32,085 bases of DNA from Sutterella sp. Lineage in GTDB: Bacteria > Pseudomonadota > Gammaproteobacteria > Burkholderiales > Burkholderiaceae_F. Position numbers and translations under genes: made by a program. The notes beneath the pieces were generated by a model. That model made no database searches. It was given only the letters and a program-made list of their open reading frames with translations, and was not told the DNA's origin. Positions within the stretch are counted from its first letter, which is position 1, and the number at the start of each line of letters is the position of its first letter. Location: contig JAHHRF010000018.1 in the NCBI GenBank assembly GCA_020025955.1, forward strand, positions 1-32,085, given 5' to 3'. Positions 15,269 through 23,567 of the stretch are shown here, piece by piece.

Positions 15269-16465
15269 ATGGCCAATCACAATTTTTACGCCGTTTGCCC
15301 CTTTGGGCTGGAAACCTTTTTAGCGGACGAAATCACCCGCGCAGGGGGCCGGGACATTAAGCCTGGCAAGGGCGGTGTGAGCTTTTATGGGGACGAAGGC
15401 GTCGCCATGAACGTTTGTTTGTGGTCCCGTACCGCCAGTCGTGTGCTCATGGAAGTGGCACACGCCGAGTACTGGGATACGCGCGACATTCATGCGCTTG
15501 CCGTTAAGACCCCCTGGGAAAAGTATTTCTCGGCCGACCATACGATTCGAGTGTCCGCGAATGCCCAGCGTTGCCCGTTGGAGTCCTTAGACTTTGCGGT
15601 GTTGCGTATCAAGGACGGCATTTGCGACCGTTTCCGTGACTTAGCGGGTCGTCGCCCGGACGTGGCTCGCCACCGTCCTGATGTGCGTATTGCCGCGTTT
15701 TTAACCTATGACCGCGTCACCTTCTACATCGACTTGGCCGGTGAAGCCCTCTTTAAGCGCGGTTGGCGTTTAACGCACGGGGAAGCCCCCTTGAAGGAAA
15801 ATTTGGCTGCGGGCCTCTTAATGCTCGCAGGGTGGACGCCGGAGCAACCCTTGGTCGATCCCTTCTGCGGGTCGGGCACCATCGGGATTGAAGCCGCGCA
15901 CATGGCCATGAATTTGGCGCCGGGGCTTTATCGTGAATTCGCGTTTGAGAAGTTAGAAAACTTCGACAATGAGCAATTCAAAGAACTCCGTGAAGATGCC
16001 ATGGCCATGGTCAATCGCCATGCCACGGTGAAGATTCAATGCTCGGATATTTCGTCTTTGGTCGTTGAAAAAGCCCACGAAAACGCCATGCGTGCGGGGC
16101 TCAATGACTTGATTGAAGACGGTCGCTTGTCGTTCACCACGGGGGATGCCCGTGAGGTGATGCCCTTAGAGGGCGAAAACGGCGTCTTGATTGCGAACCC
16201 CCCGTACGGTGAGCAATCGAACCCGAAGTCCGCGTCCATTCAGTCCATGATGAAGGTCTTTGCCGACCACTTAAAGGGCAATTTCGCGGGGTGGACCGCT
16301 TGGATGCTCACGTCCGACCGTACCCTTCCCTCCCAGATGCGCTTAAAGGCCGCTCGCAAGACCGTACTCTTTAACGGTCCCTTGGAATGCCGCTTCTTCC
16401 GCTTTGATATGGTGGCGGGGAGCAATCGTCGTAAGAAGGATGACGAGGCTGAAAGCGCTCAATAA
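15269..16465 (+). CDS. THUMP-domain RNA guanine N2-methyltransferase, RlmL-like
   Basis: This 398-residue SAM-dependent RNA methyltransferase has an N-terminal THUMP-type RNA-binding region (about residues 1-170). The Rossmann methyltransferase domain carries motif I in DPFCGSGTIGIEAA (197-210) and the catalytic NPPYGE (about 311-316). This matches the N-terminal half of E. coli RlmL (23S m2G2445); the RlmK half found fused in E. coli is absent, as in many betaproteobacteria. A weak ribosome site (AGGAACG) lies upstream of the ATG. Target assignment rests on family similarity alone. Confidence 0.85.
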   Translation: MANHNFYAVCPFGLETFLADEITRAGGRDIKPGKGGVSFYGDEGVAMNVCLWSRTASRVLMEVAHAEYWDTRDIHALAVKTPWEKYFSADHTIRVSANAQRCPLESLDFAVLRIKDGICDRFRDLAGRRPDVARHRPDVRIAAFLTYDRVTFYIDLAGEALFKRGWRLTHGEAPLKENLAAGLLMLAGWTPEQPLVDPFCGSGTIGIEAAHMAMNLAPGLYREFAFEKLENFDNEQFKELREDAMAMVNRHATVKIQCSDISSLVVEKAHENAMRAGLNDLIEDGRLSFTTGDAREVMPLEGENGVLIANPPYGEQSNPKSASIQSMMKVFADHLKGNFAGWTAWMLTSDRTLPSQMRLKAARKTVLFNGPLECRFFRFDMVAGSNRRKKDDEAESAQ

Positions 16466-16478
16466 CGACGCACTTTAA

Positions 16479-16495
16479 GTGGGCGTAACGCCCAC
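16479..16495. other. Short hairpin after the methyltransferase gene
   Basis: GTGGGCG-TAA-CGCCCAC is a perfect 7-bp stem with a 3-nt loop, 13 nt after the stop codon. It lacks a T-tract, and the main terminator follows at 16510-16568. It probably helps define the transcript's 3' end. Confidence 0.5.
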
Positions 16496-16509
16496 CTAAA
16501 AGAAGAAAG

Positions 16510-16568
16510 AAACGCACTGTTTCCGTTTAGTTTCCCTAGAGACAAAAACGGGCGGTGCGTTTTTTTTG
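16510..16568 (+). terminator. Intrinsic terminator after the methyltransferase gene
   Basis: AACGCAC (16511-16517) pairs with GTGCGTT (16555-16561). An inner CCGTTT/AAAACGG stem extends the hairpin, and the T8 run from 16560 completes it. Confidence 0.85.
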
Positions 16569-16685
16569 TTTTTCCTTCTCGCCCCGTCTCAATCTTGTTT
16601 CCCTTGGTTTTCCCTTTTTCGACCTACAATGGAGGAGAAACCACTGCCCCTTTCCTTGTCTACAGACGCTATGGAGCCCTCCCCC

Positions 16686-17189
16686 ATGATGACCACGAAA
16701 GCGAATACCGCTGCCTTTAAAGGTTTAAACGTTATTGCACCCTTGGTGCTGGGGTTAGGTCTTTGCCAAAACGCTTTTGGGTTAGATTTCTCGCCCGAAA
16801 CTCGTCAGAAGGCGCATGATTTGGTCGCGGGGCTTGAACAACAAAACCCCAACGCACAACGAGAATTAGCCCACTGGTTTGAGGCGTTTCCTGAAGAAGA
16901 CCTTCTGTTGGCGACAGCCAAGGAAGCGGAGGTGCGACAAAACAAAGACCTGGAAAACGCCACGGGGACCTTGTTGCTCCTCTTTACCTCGATGGACGAG
17001 GATCAACAGCGAGCCGCCTACTGGTGGACGATGACGGATAGCGACGTGCGCCCAGCACTTCCTCTCACGCACTTTACGTTAAGCGTACTCTACACCCGTG
17101 GGATCGGAACGCCCCTAGATCAAGAGAAAGCCAAAGCTCATCGGCAGTTGAGCTGCGAAGCGGGGTTTAGGCCAGCGTGTACGCCATGA
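16686..17189 (+). CDS. Secreted Sel1-like repeat protein, hypothetical
   Basis: From the ATG at 16686 this is a protein of about 167 residues. A hydrophobic segment (about 14-31, ending NAFG) looks like a signal peptide. The C-terminal part, from HFTLSVLYTRGIGTPLDQEKAKAHRQLSCEAG, matches the pattern of a Sel1-like (TPR-type) repeat, used for protein-protein contacts. GGAG lies 9 nt upstream of this ATG, and a possible TTGGTT/TACAAT promoter (16604-16630) would start transcription downstream of the earlier in-frame ATGs, which argues against a longer protein. Function is unknown; periplasmic location is predicted. Confidence 0.65.
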   Translation: MMTTKANTAAFKGLNVIAPLVLGLGLCQNAFGLDFSPETRQKAHDLVAGLEQQNPNAQRELAHWFEAFPEEDLLLATAKEAEVRQNKDLENATGTLLLLFTSMDEDQQRAAYWWTMTDSDVRPALPLTHFTLSVLYTRGIGTPLDQEKAKAHRQLSCEAGFRPACTP

Positions 17190-17241
17190 GCCTCCCTTGA
17201 GTAGAGCCCATGGTCCCAAACGTCAGCCCTCTCACCCGCTT

Positions 17242-18450
17242 TTAAAAAAGGCTTTTTTCAGGCGTGATTTTAAAAGCGCCACCTTTGACTTTCTTGAGCG
17301 TTTCAAAGTCGCTGATGTTATTAAATTTCATGCTGATAGACATGGAATTTACTAGAAATGTAGGATATCCCATGAAGCTCAAATCAAGCATGCGCCTGCT
17401 TCGAAGACGATAATTAAACCCTGGAACAAAAGTAAATGTAGTGATTCTTTTTTTGTAAAGGGAATTATTTTGAGAATCATCTTGAAAGTCAATTAACTGA
17501 AAGGGATCTGTCGAAAAATCTCTTACCAAACCCTTTTCTCCATTAAGACTTACTGTGATTTTATATATTTTATTAAAATAGTCCTTGAGTTCATCTGGAA
17601 GAAGATAGCAGGACAAATTTTTAATGTCACCATCCTTAGCAAAGCAAGCGGAAAATACACCGTCAACCTTCTCCAATTCGGAAGTAAAGCGTGAGTAATA
17701 GAAGTCATTCATCATGACATGATCTTGTTCCTTACTAACATCAAGACCAACATGACTTCTTGATAAATAATATCTTTTATCACCATCCATTAATCCACTC
17801 GTTTCAACACTATACTTGTCGATCGCAATCTTTTCGATCACTTTTTCTAATTTCTGAGCTTTTTGTAAATATTTATCTTCATCAATGGACAGTTGATGAA
17901 TGAAAAGGGTCTCTTGATCTTTACGTTTGTAAAGCGCTGGATCGAAGGGATGCTTCGGGTCGTCCAGCGCTACGTGGTATTTCACTGTATCTGTGAAATC
18001 TAAAAGATGGGCGTTCGCTTTTAGGAGCTCGACATCACTGTCTAACTTTTCCACTTGCGCGGCAACATTGGCCAAGTGGCTCTGAAGGTCGTTATTGACC
18101 AACTGAACCTCTGACGTTTGACCAGTTTTACCGACGGGAGCTTTGATGTCCTTTTTAATCTTGGCATCAATTTCAACAATCCAACTCCCATCGGTTTGTT
18201 TATCGGCACCAACGATTCGGTAAGTGTCGATCTGCCCCTTATGGTAGGCCTTGGCCGACTGAGAAAGGATGATGATGTTTGGGACTTCTTTGGTGGCATT
18301 CACTGCAACATCAACCGCTTTTCGGACAGCAGCATCCAACTGGGTAGCCCCTGCCCCCTGTACCAGAACGGTAAGGTATTCAGACTCGGCGGCAAAACCT
18401 AAGCTCGAAAACGCTAACGCACTTAGGACAAGTAACTTTTTCAATTTCAT
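17242..18450 (-). CDS. Secreted protein with LPP20/FlgT-like N-terminal domain
   Basis: This 402-residue protein has a clear Sec signal (residues 1-20, cleavage after GFA). Residues 23-102 resemble the small alpha/beta domain of LPP20 and FlgT-N type: a strand, QGAGATQLDAAVRKAVDVAV helix, a glycine-containing hairpin, then WIVEIDAKI. Residues 115-150 look coiled-coil. The remainder, about 150-402, is not recognised. The gene is more AT-rich than its neighbours. No clear ribosome site precedes the ATG. It converges on the Sel1-like gene and diverges from hipA. A periplasmic or surface role is an inference from the signal only. Confidence 0.7.
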   Translation of the reverse strand: MKLKKLLVLSALAFSSLGFAAESEYLTVLVQGAGATQLDAAVRKAVDVAVNATKEVPNIIILSQSAKAYHKGQIDTYRIVGADKQTDGSWIVEIDAKIKKDIKAPVGKTGQTSEVQLVNNDLQSHLANVAAQVEKLDSDVELLKANAHLLDFTDTVKYHVALDDPKHPFDPALYKRKDQETLFIHQLSIDEDKYLQKAQKLEKVIEKIAIDKYSVETSGLMDGDKRYYLSRSHVGLDVSKEQDHVMMNDFYYSRFTSELEKVDGVFSACFAKDGDIKNLSCYLLPDELKDYFNKIYKITVSLNGEKGLVRDFSTDPFQLIDFQDDSQNNSLYKKRITTFTFVPGFNYRLRSRRMLDLSFMGYPTFLVNSMSISMKFNNISDFETLKKVKGGAFKITPEKSLF

Positions 18451-18851
18451 AACGCATCAAGTGGGTGAGATGACGGTCAAAGACCGTAAGTATTCTTTTC
18501 GGCGTTCCATTCAGAACACATCGATTCCTGTTCTATCAAATTGTAAGTCTGAAAGATCTTTCTCGCCCGAATGGGTCCATTTGCCTGGGGTTTTACCCCC
18601 TGATTGTCGGCGTGCTTAACGGAGAAGAAGTCGTTAGCGAAGAACTATCTTCTTGAACCGTACATTCCCCTCAAAGCTATCGAAAACGTCGTTTCATACG
18701 CTAGAGCGTATAGGATGGAAAAAGCGCTGTGCTCTAGAGCACGAGGTCCGTGAGGGGCGTAGCGTTTGGCGCAAGAAAACGGTGTTAGCCTCATCTCATC
18801 CTGTTTGAGTTTTTGTGTACTCACACTCAACCACCATTAGAGGCACGCCGT
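18451..18851. other. 400-nt divergent control region, no gene found
   Basis: This gap separates the secreted-protein gene (minus) from hipA (plus). I looked for a HipB-like helix-turn-helix gene on both strands and found none. It contains a perfect hairpin ACGGTC-AAA-GACCGT (18473-18487), 22 nt before the minus-strand start codon, and two related palindromes at 18696-18711 and 18729-18742, described separately. Confidence 0.6.
18696..18742. promoter_or_regulatory. Paired palindromes upstream of hipA, candidate operators
   Basis: ATACGCTAGAGCGTAT (18696-18711) is symmetric apart from its two central bases. GTGCTCTAGAGCAC (18729-18742) is a perfect palindrome. Both contain CTAGAGC, and their centres are 32 bp apart, about three helical turns, so two dimers could bind on one face. 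They lie 110-155 bp upstream of the hipA start. They do not match the E. coli HipB operator TATCC-N8-GGATA. Confidence 0.5.
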
Positions 18852-20168
18852 ATGAAACCCCTTACCCTGAATGTCTTTCTCAATGACGCCCTCGTGGGTC
18901 AGGTGACTGACCACAGAGATGGTCAAGTGGACTTTGCTTATGACTCCCAGTGGTTAACGACGCCAGAGGCCCTTCCGCTTTCGCTCTCGCTCCCGTTGCA
19001 AGAATTGCCCTACCGTGGGGCGGTCGTGGAATGTTTCTTTGAAAACCTATTGCCCGAGAGCGACACCACGCTCCAAGGGATTGCCTCACGCTTTAGTCTT
19101 AAAGGGCGAGGGTCTTTGGATTACCTTTTCCCTACCGGGGGCGATGTGATTGGTGCGGTAAGACTGTTGCCCGTCGGGGTGGACGTGCCCGTGAAACCCA
19201 TGTCAGCGACGCCCCTTCAGGCGTCAGAGGTCGCACACATCCTTGAGGCTACCCAGGGTGACGCCCCCTTGGGGATGGTCACCGACTATCCCCACTTTCG
19301 ATTGACGCTTTCTGGAGCGCAACTCAAAACGGCGCTCTTAAAGCATGAGGGCGTCTGGAAGTTGCCTCAGCCCGGCACTCCCACCACGCATATCTTGAAA
19401 CTTCCCATTGGGAAAATCCAAGGGGCGTTTCATTCGTTGGACCTCACGGAGAGCGTTGAAAACGAATACCTCTCGATGTTGATTGCGCGTGAGTATGGGC
19501 TCCCTGCGGCCAACTGTGAAATGCTCAACATCAAAGGTCAAAAGGCTTTAGCGGTAGAGCGCTTTGACCGTCAATTGGCGTCTGACGGCTCCTGGATCAT
19601 TCGTCTTCCTCAAGAAGACTTCTGCCAAATCACGTCTACGTCATCGGCAGGGAAATACGAGTCTGACGGTGGACCTGGGATTGAGGCCATCATGGACGTA
19701 TTAAAGGGCTCGGTCTGCTCTCACGAAGACCGCCGCACCTTTATGGCCTCTCAGGTTCTCTTTTGGCTCTTGGGGGCTACCGACGGGCATGCCAAGAACT
19801 TCTCGGTCTTTATTCTTCAAAATGGGCGCTTCAAGCTCACGCCCTTATACGACATTATGTCGGCCTATCCGGTGTTGGGCGGACAAGGGTTAAACATCCG
19901 TAAGTTGAAGCTTGCCATGGGGCTTAAAGCCTCGAAGGGGAAGAAATACAGTATCGACCAAATCTTCCCGCGTCACTTCATCGCTACCGCACGTAGCGTG
20001 GGCTTTGATGAAGCGGCGATGGAGGACATTCTTCGAGACTTCTACGAGAAGACCCCAGGCGTGATCGCGCGGGTCCAAGCGCAACTGCCTGCGGACTTTT
20101 CCCCCAAGGTGCGCGATAGCATTTTGTCGGGGTTAGAGGCAATGGCAGAGCGCTTGAAAGGGATCTAA
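18852..20168 (+). CDS. hipA: HipA-family serine/threonine kinase, orphan (no hipB adjacent)
   Basis: This 438-residue protein has the length of E. coli HipA (440), the toxin kinase that phosphorylates glutamyl-tRNA synthetase. Landmarks appear intact: the Ser-containing loop LTLSGAQLKTALL (152-163, Ser154 matching the autophosphorylated Ser150), the ATP Lys in HILKLP (Lys183), the catalytic loop GATDGHAKNF (Asp311, Asn316) and the metal-binding PLYDIMS (Asp334). The ATG at 18852 has AGAGG 9 nt upstream; an in-frame start 13 codons earlier is poorly supported. Most hipA genes follow a hipB antitoxin gene; none is visible on either side. A terminator follows. Its target is not known. Confidence 0.88.
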   Translation: MKPLTLNVFLNDALVGQVTDHRDGQVDFAYDSQWLTTPEALPLSLSLPLQELPYRGAVVECFFENLLPESDTTLQGIASRFSLKGRGSLDYLFPTGGDVIGAVRLLPVGVDVPVKPMSATPLQASEVAHILEATQGDAPLGMVTDYPHFRLTLSGAQLKTALLKHEGVWKLPQPGTPTTHILKLPIGKIQGAFHSLDLTESVENEYLSMLIAREYGLPAANCEMLNIKGQKALAVERFDRQLASDGSWIIRLPQEDFCQITSTSSAGKYESDGGPGIEAIMDVLKGSVCSHEDRRTFMASQVLFWLLGATDGHAKNFSVFILQNGRFKLTPLYDIMSAYPVLGGQGLNIRKLKLAMGLKASKGKKYSIDQIFPRHFIATARSVGFDEAAMEDILRDFYEKTPGVIARVQAQLPADFSPKVRDSILSGLEAMAERLKGI

Positions 20169-20201
20169 ACGGTCACACAGCTACATTTGGCTATAACGAA
20201 A

Positions 20202-20251
20202 GAAAGGGTAAGTTTCCGCCCCCAAATTGGGGATAAGAAACTCACCCTTTC
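20202..20251. terminator. Bidirectional terminator between convergent genes
   Basis: Long arms GAAAGGGT-A-AGTTTC and GAAACT-C-ACCCTTTC, with an inner CCCC/GGGG pair, form a large hairpin between hipA and the convergent minus-strand gene at 20276. A-rich DNA on one side and T-rich on the other allow termination of both transcripts. Confidence 0.75.
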
Positions 20252-20275
20252 ATCGTCTGTGGTTTTAGTTAAGCA

Positions 20276-20704
20276 TTACCACCAGAAGTCTTCTTTAAGA
20301 ACAAGCTTGCGGTAAGAGTCCCATTTATAGGAATTCACGCAGATGATCACAATTAACACTTGAGATACAAAGTTGAAGTATTGCCCCGCGGTTACAAAGC
20401 CAGCCCCAGCTAACACCACTGCGATAACAAAACAAAGAATCGATAAGAGCGTGAGCGACAGGAACTTCTTCCACATACCCTTAAAAAGGTAAATCAAAGT
20501 ACTGAATAAAAACGGCCAAAAACTCAAAGCCTTCATATTCAGTTTGAAACGTTCGGAAGACGAATATTTCATACTCACTTTACGGTTAGCCCACATGTTT
20601 TTATCCACATGTAAACTTGCGACATATTCCGCATTGTCGTGAATCCATTGCAATTCAGCCTTCTTTTTATTGCTGACATTTAAAGATTTAATTACTTCTA
20701 ACAT
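20276..20704 (-). CDS. Small membrane protein, DUF2628-like
   Basis: This encodes a 142-residue protein with a soluble N-terminal part (about 1-55) and a membrane part. The segment ALSFWPFLFSTLIYLFKGMWKKFLSLTLL (about 59-87) has the pattern of DUF2628-type proteins, in which a short hydrophobic segment and a GMWKK-like turn precede a membrane helix. Further hydrophobic helices lie at about 84-104 and 109-124. It starts 39 nt after the lipoprotein gene in the same direction, so the two probably form one operon. Function is unknown and the family match is by pattern only. Confidence 0.65.
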   Translation of the reverse strand: MLEVIKSLNVSNKKKAELQWIHDNAEYVASLHVDKNMWANRKVSMKYSSSERFKLNMKALSFWPFLFSTLIYLFKGMWKKFLSLTLLSILCFVIAVVLAGAGFVTAGQYFNFVSQVLIVIICVNSYKWDSYRKLVLKEDFWW

Positions 20705-20743
20705 TTTATCACCGTATATTAATTAAATATATAAATTAATTTT

Positions 20744-21820
20744 CTATTTGCCCGAGAAGAATTGTTCGAGAAACTGTGTTTTTTCATTCACAAATGGAGC
20801 AGAGGCTTCAGCAAACCACTTATCAAAAGCAGCAGTCCAAGTATTATCTCCAAATAATTTATCAACCGGATTGCCCGCATAAATCTCAGAAATCACCCTT
20901 AAAGAATTAACCTTTGGGGAAAATGTTTCGATATCTTGACCATCTGCCGAATAAGTCACAGTAATGGCATCCAAAGAAAATCCATCATCACTCTTATTTA
21001 AAGTAAAGTAGACCTCCAACTTAGGAGCAACCTTATATGCCATCAAATCTTTTTCTAACAAGTACTTAGCAGTAACATACATATACTCGTCATTTATTAA
21101 CTTCTGTAATGACTGAAGGTCTTCCTTAGGTCGCTTAGAGTAACGCTCATAGAGCGAATCCACTGTCAACTCAACACCTAATTTCTTTTCAAAATTCTTC
21201 GCAAATTCAAGTGTTAATTTACGGTCGCTCGCAATCGCTTTTTCAGGATTTTTATATAACGAAACTAGATCTTTACAATACACTCCCCCATCGCAATTCT
21301 TTTCACGCTTCTTCAGGGTCTGGATCATCTGAGGATCAATTTCATCCGCTTGTTTTTTCTGGATTGCATCAAAAATCTGACCGTCTCCGGGAGAGAGCGC
21401 AGAAATCAAATTAGTTAATCCAGACATCTGACTAGCTTGCACTGCGGGCACATAAATCTGAGTGAATAAAAATGGTTCAACAATGTTTTTTTCTTGACCA
21501 TATAGCCCTGAGGTATTAATCGCTTTAGCGCTATCAAGAAGCATATTAAGTATCTGCAATCCACCATAAGCCTTAGTTTGACGAACAATCATTGATTCTG
21601 TTAATTTACAACTAAACTTAACTACATCAATATTTTTGTCAGTCTCATAACTCGACCACTCGGGATCTTGACAGTATTCATAATTGTCCAAGGCATCGCC
21701 CACAGTCATGGTCGAATTAAACTGTAAAATGCCATCTTTTACCCTGTCGATATCACTCGAACACCCAGATAAACCGAATATTGTCACCGACAATATTGAG
21801 GCCAAAAGCAACTTTTTCAT
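20744..21820 (-). CDS. Lipoprotein of unknown function with TVGDALDNY motif
   Basis: This 358-residue protein has a lipoprotein signal with lipobox LSGC (Cys20), so it should be lipid-anchored and face the periplasm. Just after the signal, VKDGILQFNSTMTVGDALDNYEYC...WSSYETDKNIDVVKFSC follows a pattern I recall from various proteobacterial lipoproteins (a tail after TVGxAxDxY, then a strand ending in V-x-F-x-C). The two Cys in that block could form a disulfide. The remainder is helical and unrecognised. GGGAG is 8 nt before the ATG. The region is AT-rich compared with the core genes. It is first in an operon with the DUF2628-like gene. Confidence 0.75.
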   Translation of the reverse strand: MKKLLLASILSVTIFGLSGCSSDIDRVKDGILQFNSTMTVGDALDNYEYCQDPEWSSYETDKNIDVVKFSCKLTESMIVRQTKAYGGLQILNMLLDSAKAINTSGLYGQEKNIVEPFLFTQIYVPAVQASQMSGLTNLISALSPGDGQIFDAIQKKQADEIDPQMIQTLKKREKNCDGGVYCKDLVSLYKNPEKAIASDRKLTLEFAKNFEKKLGVELTVDSLYERYSKRPKEDLQSLQKLINDEYMYVTAKYLLEKDLMAYKVAPKLEVYFTLNKSDDGFSLDAITVTYSADGQDIETFSPKVNSLRVISEIYAGNPVDKLFGDNTWTAAFDKWFAEASAPFVNEKTQFLEQFFSGK

Positions 21821-21946
21821 TTAAGAACTCCCATTAAAAGAAAATAAGATTGTTGGATTTTGTTTGTATTTCGTCGTATTAGGCGTTATCTCACGCTGGT
21901 GGCATTATCGAATTGAATAATCAAGTCGTTGATAAGAAACACCGCT

Positions 21947-21967
21947 CTCAATCAAACTGGGATTGAG
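21947..21967 (-). terminator. Probable terminator of the 21971-22846 gene
   Basis: CTCAATC and GATTGAG form a perfect 7-bp stem with a 7-nt loop, 3 nt past the stop codon of the minus-strand gene. A weak T-rich tail (GTGTTTCTTATC) follows on the minus strand. Confidence 0.5.
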
Positions 21968-21970
21968 TGA

Positions 21971-22846
21971 TCAACTACCTGGGGTTTTTGTTTTGTCGCT
22001 AAGCGCTTTTCCACACTCCCAGAGGTACATATCGACGTACTTCATTTCCGGGTAACCAGACGCTTTCGAATATTTGTTTTTCTCGTCCTTTCGGATTTCC
22101 TCAAGCGCGGGATAGACAAGTTCGTCATAAATCGCCTTGAAGGCCTTGATTTGTTCTTTCCTGGTTAAGAGGGGCTTGGCAGCCCTCTTGACGCCCTGAG
22201 GGACTATTGGGTTGTATGCACTGCTTTTCAACGCCGCTAAGACAAATCGGTCTAACGCAGGGAAACATCCCATGGCACCCAATACCACCTTAGTGACCAC
22301 TAAGTCACGTGTGGCTAGCTTCCGATTTACGTTTGAGTGCAAATAGCGCTCTTCCTTGTAAAGCCTTTTCAGCTCTTTGATTAAATCGTTGAGCAACTTT
22401 GCGTTCTCGTCTTTCGACAATTCATCGATCCCCATCCCATAGAGGGCGCGATATTTCGATTGCAACAGTTCGAGCACAATCGGCTTATGGATCGTGTAGT
22501 TTTTTTCGCGTAAGAACGATTTGCCACGCAACATCCCCCAATGAGCCATATAGACCCCAAGGTGAAGCGCTAAATAATCAATACACTCCTCTTTTTTTGG
22601 GTCTTCTGGAGAAGGCACTTCCTCTTTTTTCTGGACTTCTTGAGAAGGCACTACCCCTTTTTTCTTGGGCGGGGGGTAATCAAAATTTAAAGTGTCGGGA
22701 TTTGCTTCGACTTCGTTAATGACCTTCTGGAAGGCCTCATAGCAATAGTCCCAAGCACGTAGACGATCGCGCCCATCCTCAAGTCGTTTGAGATAGTCCG
22801 TTAAATAGTCTTTGGGTGACTTGGCTGACTGATTTTGGGAATTCAA
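21971..22846 (-). CDS. Hypothetical protein with 11-residue tandem repeat, TTG start
   Basis: This encodes a 291-residue, probably cytoplasmic protein. The TTG at 22846 is supported by a strong AGGAGG 8 nt upstream and no nearby ATG. The N-terminal region (1-60) is helical. Residues about 60-88 form a Pro/Glu/Lys linker built from an imperfect 33-nt tandem repeat (VPSQEVQKKEE then VPSPEDPKKEE). Then comes a helical domain beginning CIDYLALHLGVYMAHWGMLRGKSFLREKNY, reminiscent of a widespread uncharacterised family in which LGFYLASWGM-type sequence recurs; that recollection is weak. No catalytic motif is visible. A terminator follows. Confidence 0.65.
   Translation of the reverse strand: MNSQNQSAKSPKDYLTDYLKRLEDGRDRLRAWDYCYEAFQKVINEVEANPDTLNFDYPPPKKKGVVPSQEVQKKEEVPSPEDPKKEECIDYLALHLGVYMAHWGMLRGKSFLREKNYTIHKPIVLELLQSKYRALYGMGIDELSKDENAKLLNDLIKELKRLYKEERYLHSNVNRKLATRDLVVTKVVLGAMGCFPALDRFVLAALKSSAYNPIVPQGVKRAAKPLLTRKEQIKAFKAIYDELVYPALEEIRKDEKNKYSKASGYPEMKYVDMYLWECGKALSDKTKTPGS
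22592..22657 (-). repeat. Imperfect 33-nt tandem repeat inside a coding gene
   Basis: Two 33-nt units, each starting CCTCTTTTTT on the plus strand and ending GAGAAGGCACT plus one base, lie head to tail, with the start of a third. The period keeps the reading frame, adding 11 residues per copy to a linker. Copy number may vary between strains. Confidence 0.6.
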
Positions 22847-23504
22847 AACGAATTCCTCCTATGAAAGGGGACGTCTATCCCTGTTGCATGACCGTCACGA
22901 CGCCTTCAATCGTCGCAGCGGCAACAAAACCGTCTTAATTTGCCGTTTTCGGTCCAACAAAACAAGACTCAATAAAAAGTGCAAAAAGCATAAAAAAAAA
23001 AAAAAAAAAAACGAATGTGTCAACCAAAAAATTTATCAATTAATCTCGAAATTCTCTATTTCTATCTCATTGTTTTATAAGAGAAAAATCGAAAGCGCCC
23101 TCTATTTGCGCTTTTCAATTCAAAATAATGGATAACCCTTCCTTAACAGCAGTGGTTCGATCTTATTTGATTTGTTGTTAACATAAAAATACCCACTCTT
23201 AATACTGATACAAAAGGAAAAATACCCCATCTACCTCTACCCCCTTGGGTATAAATAAAGAGGCGAGAGAAATACGTTGTCCTCCAGACAAAAGGAGCAA
23301 CTCAAGGTAGATATGGCGTTAATTAGGGGAGAAGCCAATGAGGCGATCACAAAAGAAGATCAAGGGGCGAGGATAAGCCCCAAGGAAGGGGCGACAGGGG
23401 GCTGGGACACCCAGGGGAAGAGCGTAAGCGCTCGAAGCGCAATACGTGGGTGGGGCAGATGGAGCGCAGAGCGACGGGAGGCAGACGTCGCCTTTCTTGG
23501 GGCA
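22847..23504. other. AT-rich gap with an A20 tract, no gene found
   Basis: No supported gene lies here; frames at 22884-23135 and 23277 onward have no ribosome site or family features, and the latter mostly mirrors rplS. The stretch holds an uninterrupted A20 run (22992-23011). It also has a 6-bp inverted repeat ATACCC/GGGTAT (23222-23252), and a long hairpin with outer arms CACCCA/TGGGTG (23408-23452) around GAGCG-TAAG-CGCTC. The upstream side presumably contains the promoter of the 21971-22846 gene. Confidence 0.5.
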
Positions 23505-23544
23505 AAGAAAAACCCCGCACGATTCGAAAATCGATACGGGGTTT
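23505..23544 (-). terminator. Terminator after rplS
   Basis: AACCCCG and CGGGGTT arms, with an inner GATT/AATC pair, form a hairpin on the minus strand followed by TTTTTCTTT. It lies 23 nt past the rplS stop and ends the ribosomal operon. Confidence 0.85.
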
Positions 23545-23567
23545 CAAGATCGCTAATTCGTGAAGAA

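Noticed and set aside
18451..18851. A hidden hipB antitoxin gene upstream of hipA
   Set aside because: No frame on either strand encodes a helix-turn-helix protein; the frames present lack start signals.
22884..23135. 83-codon plus-strand frame
   Set aside because: A poly-Lys run comes from the A20 tract; there is no ribosome site or conserved feature.
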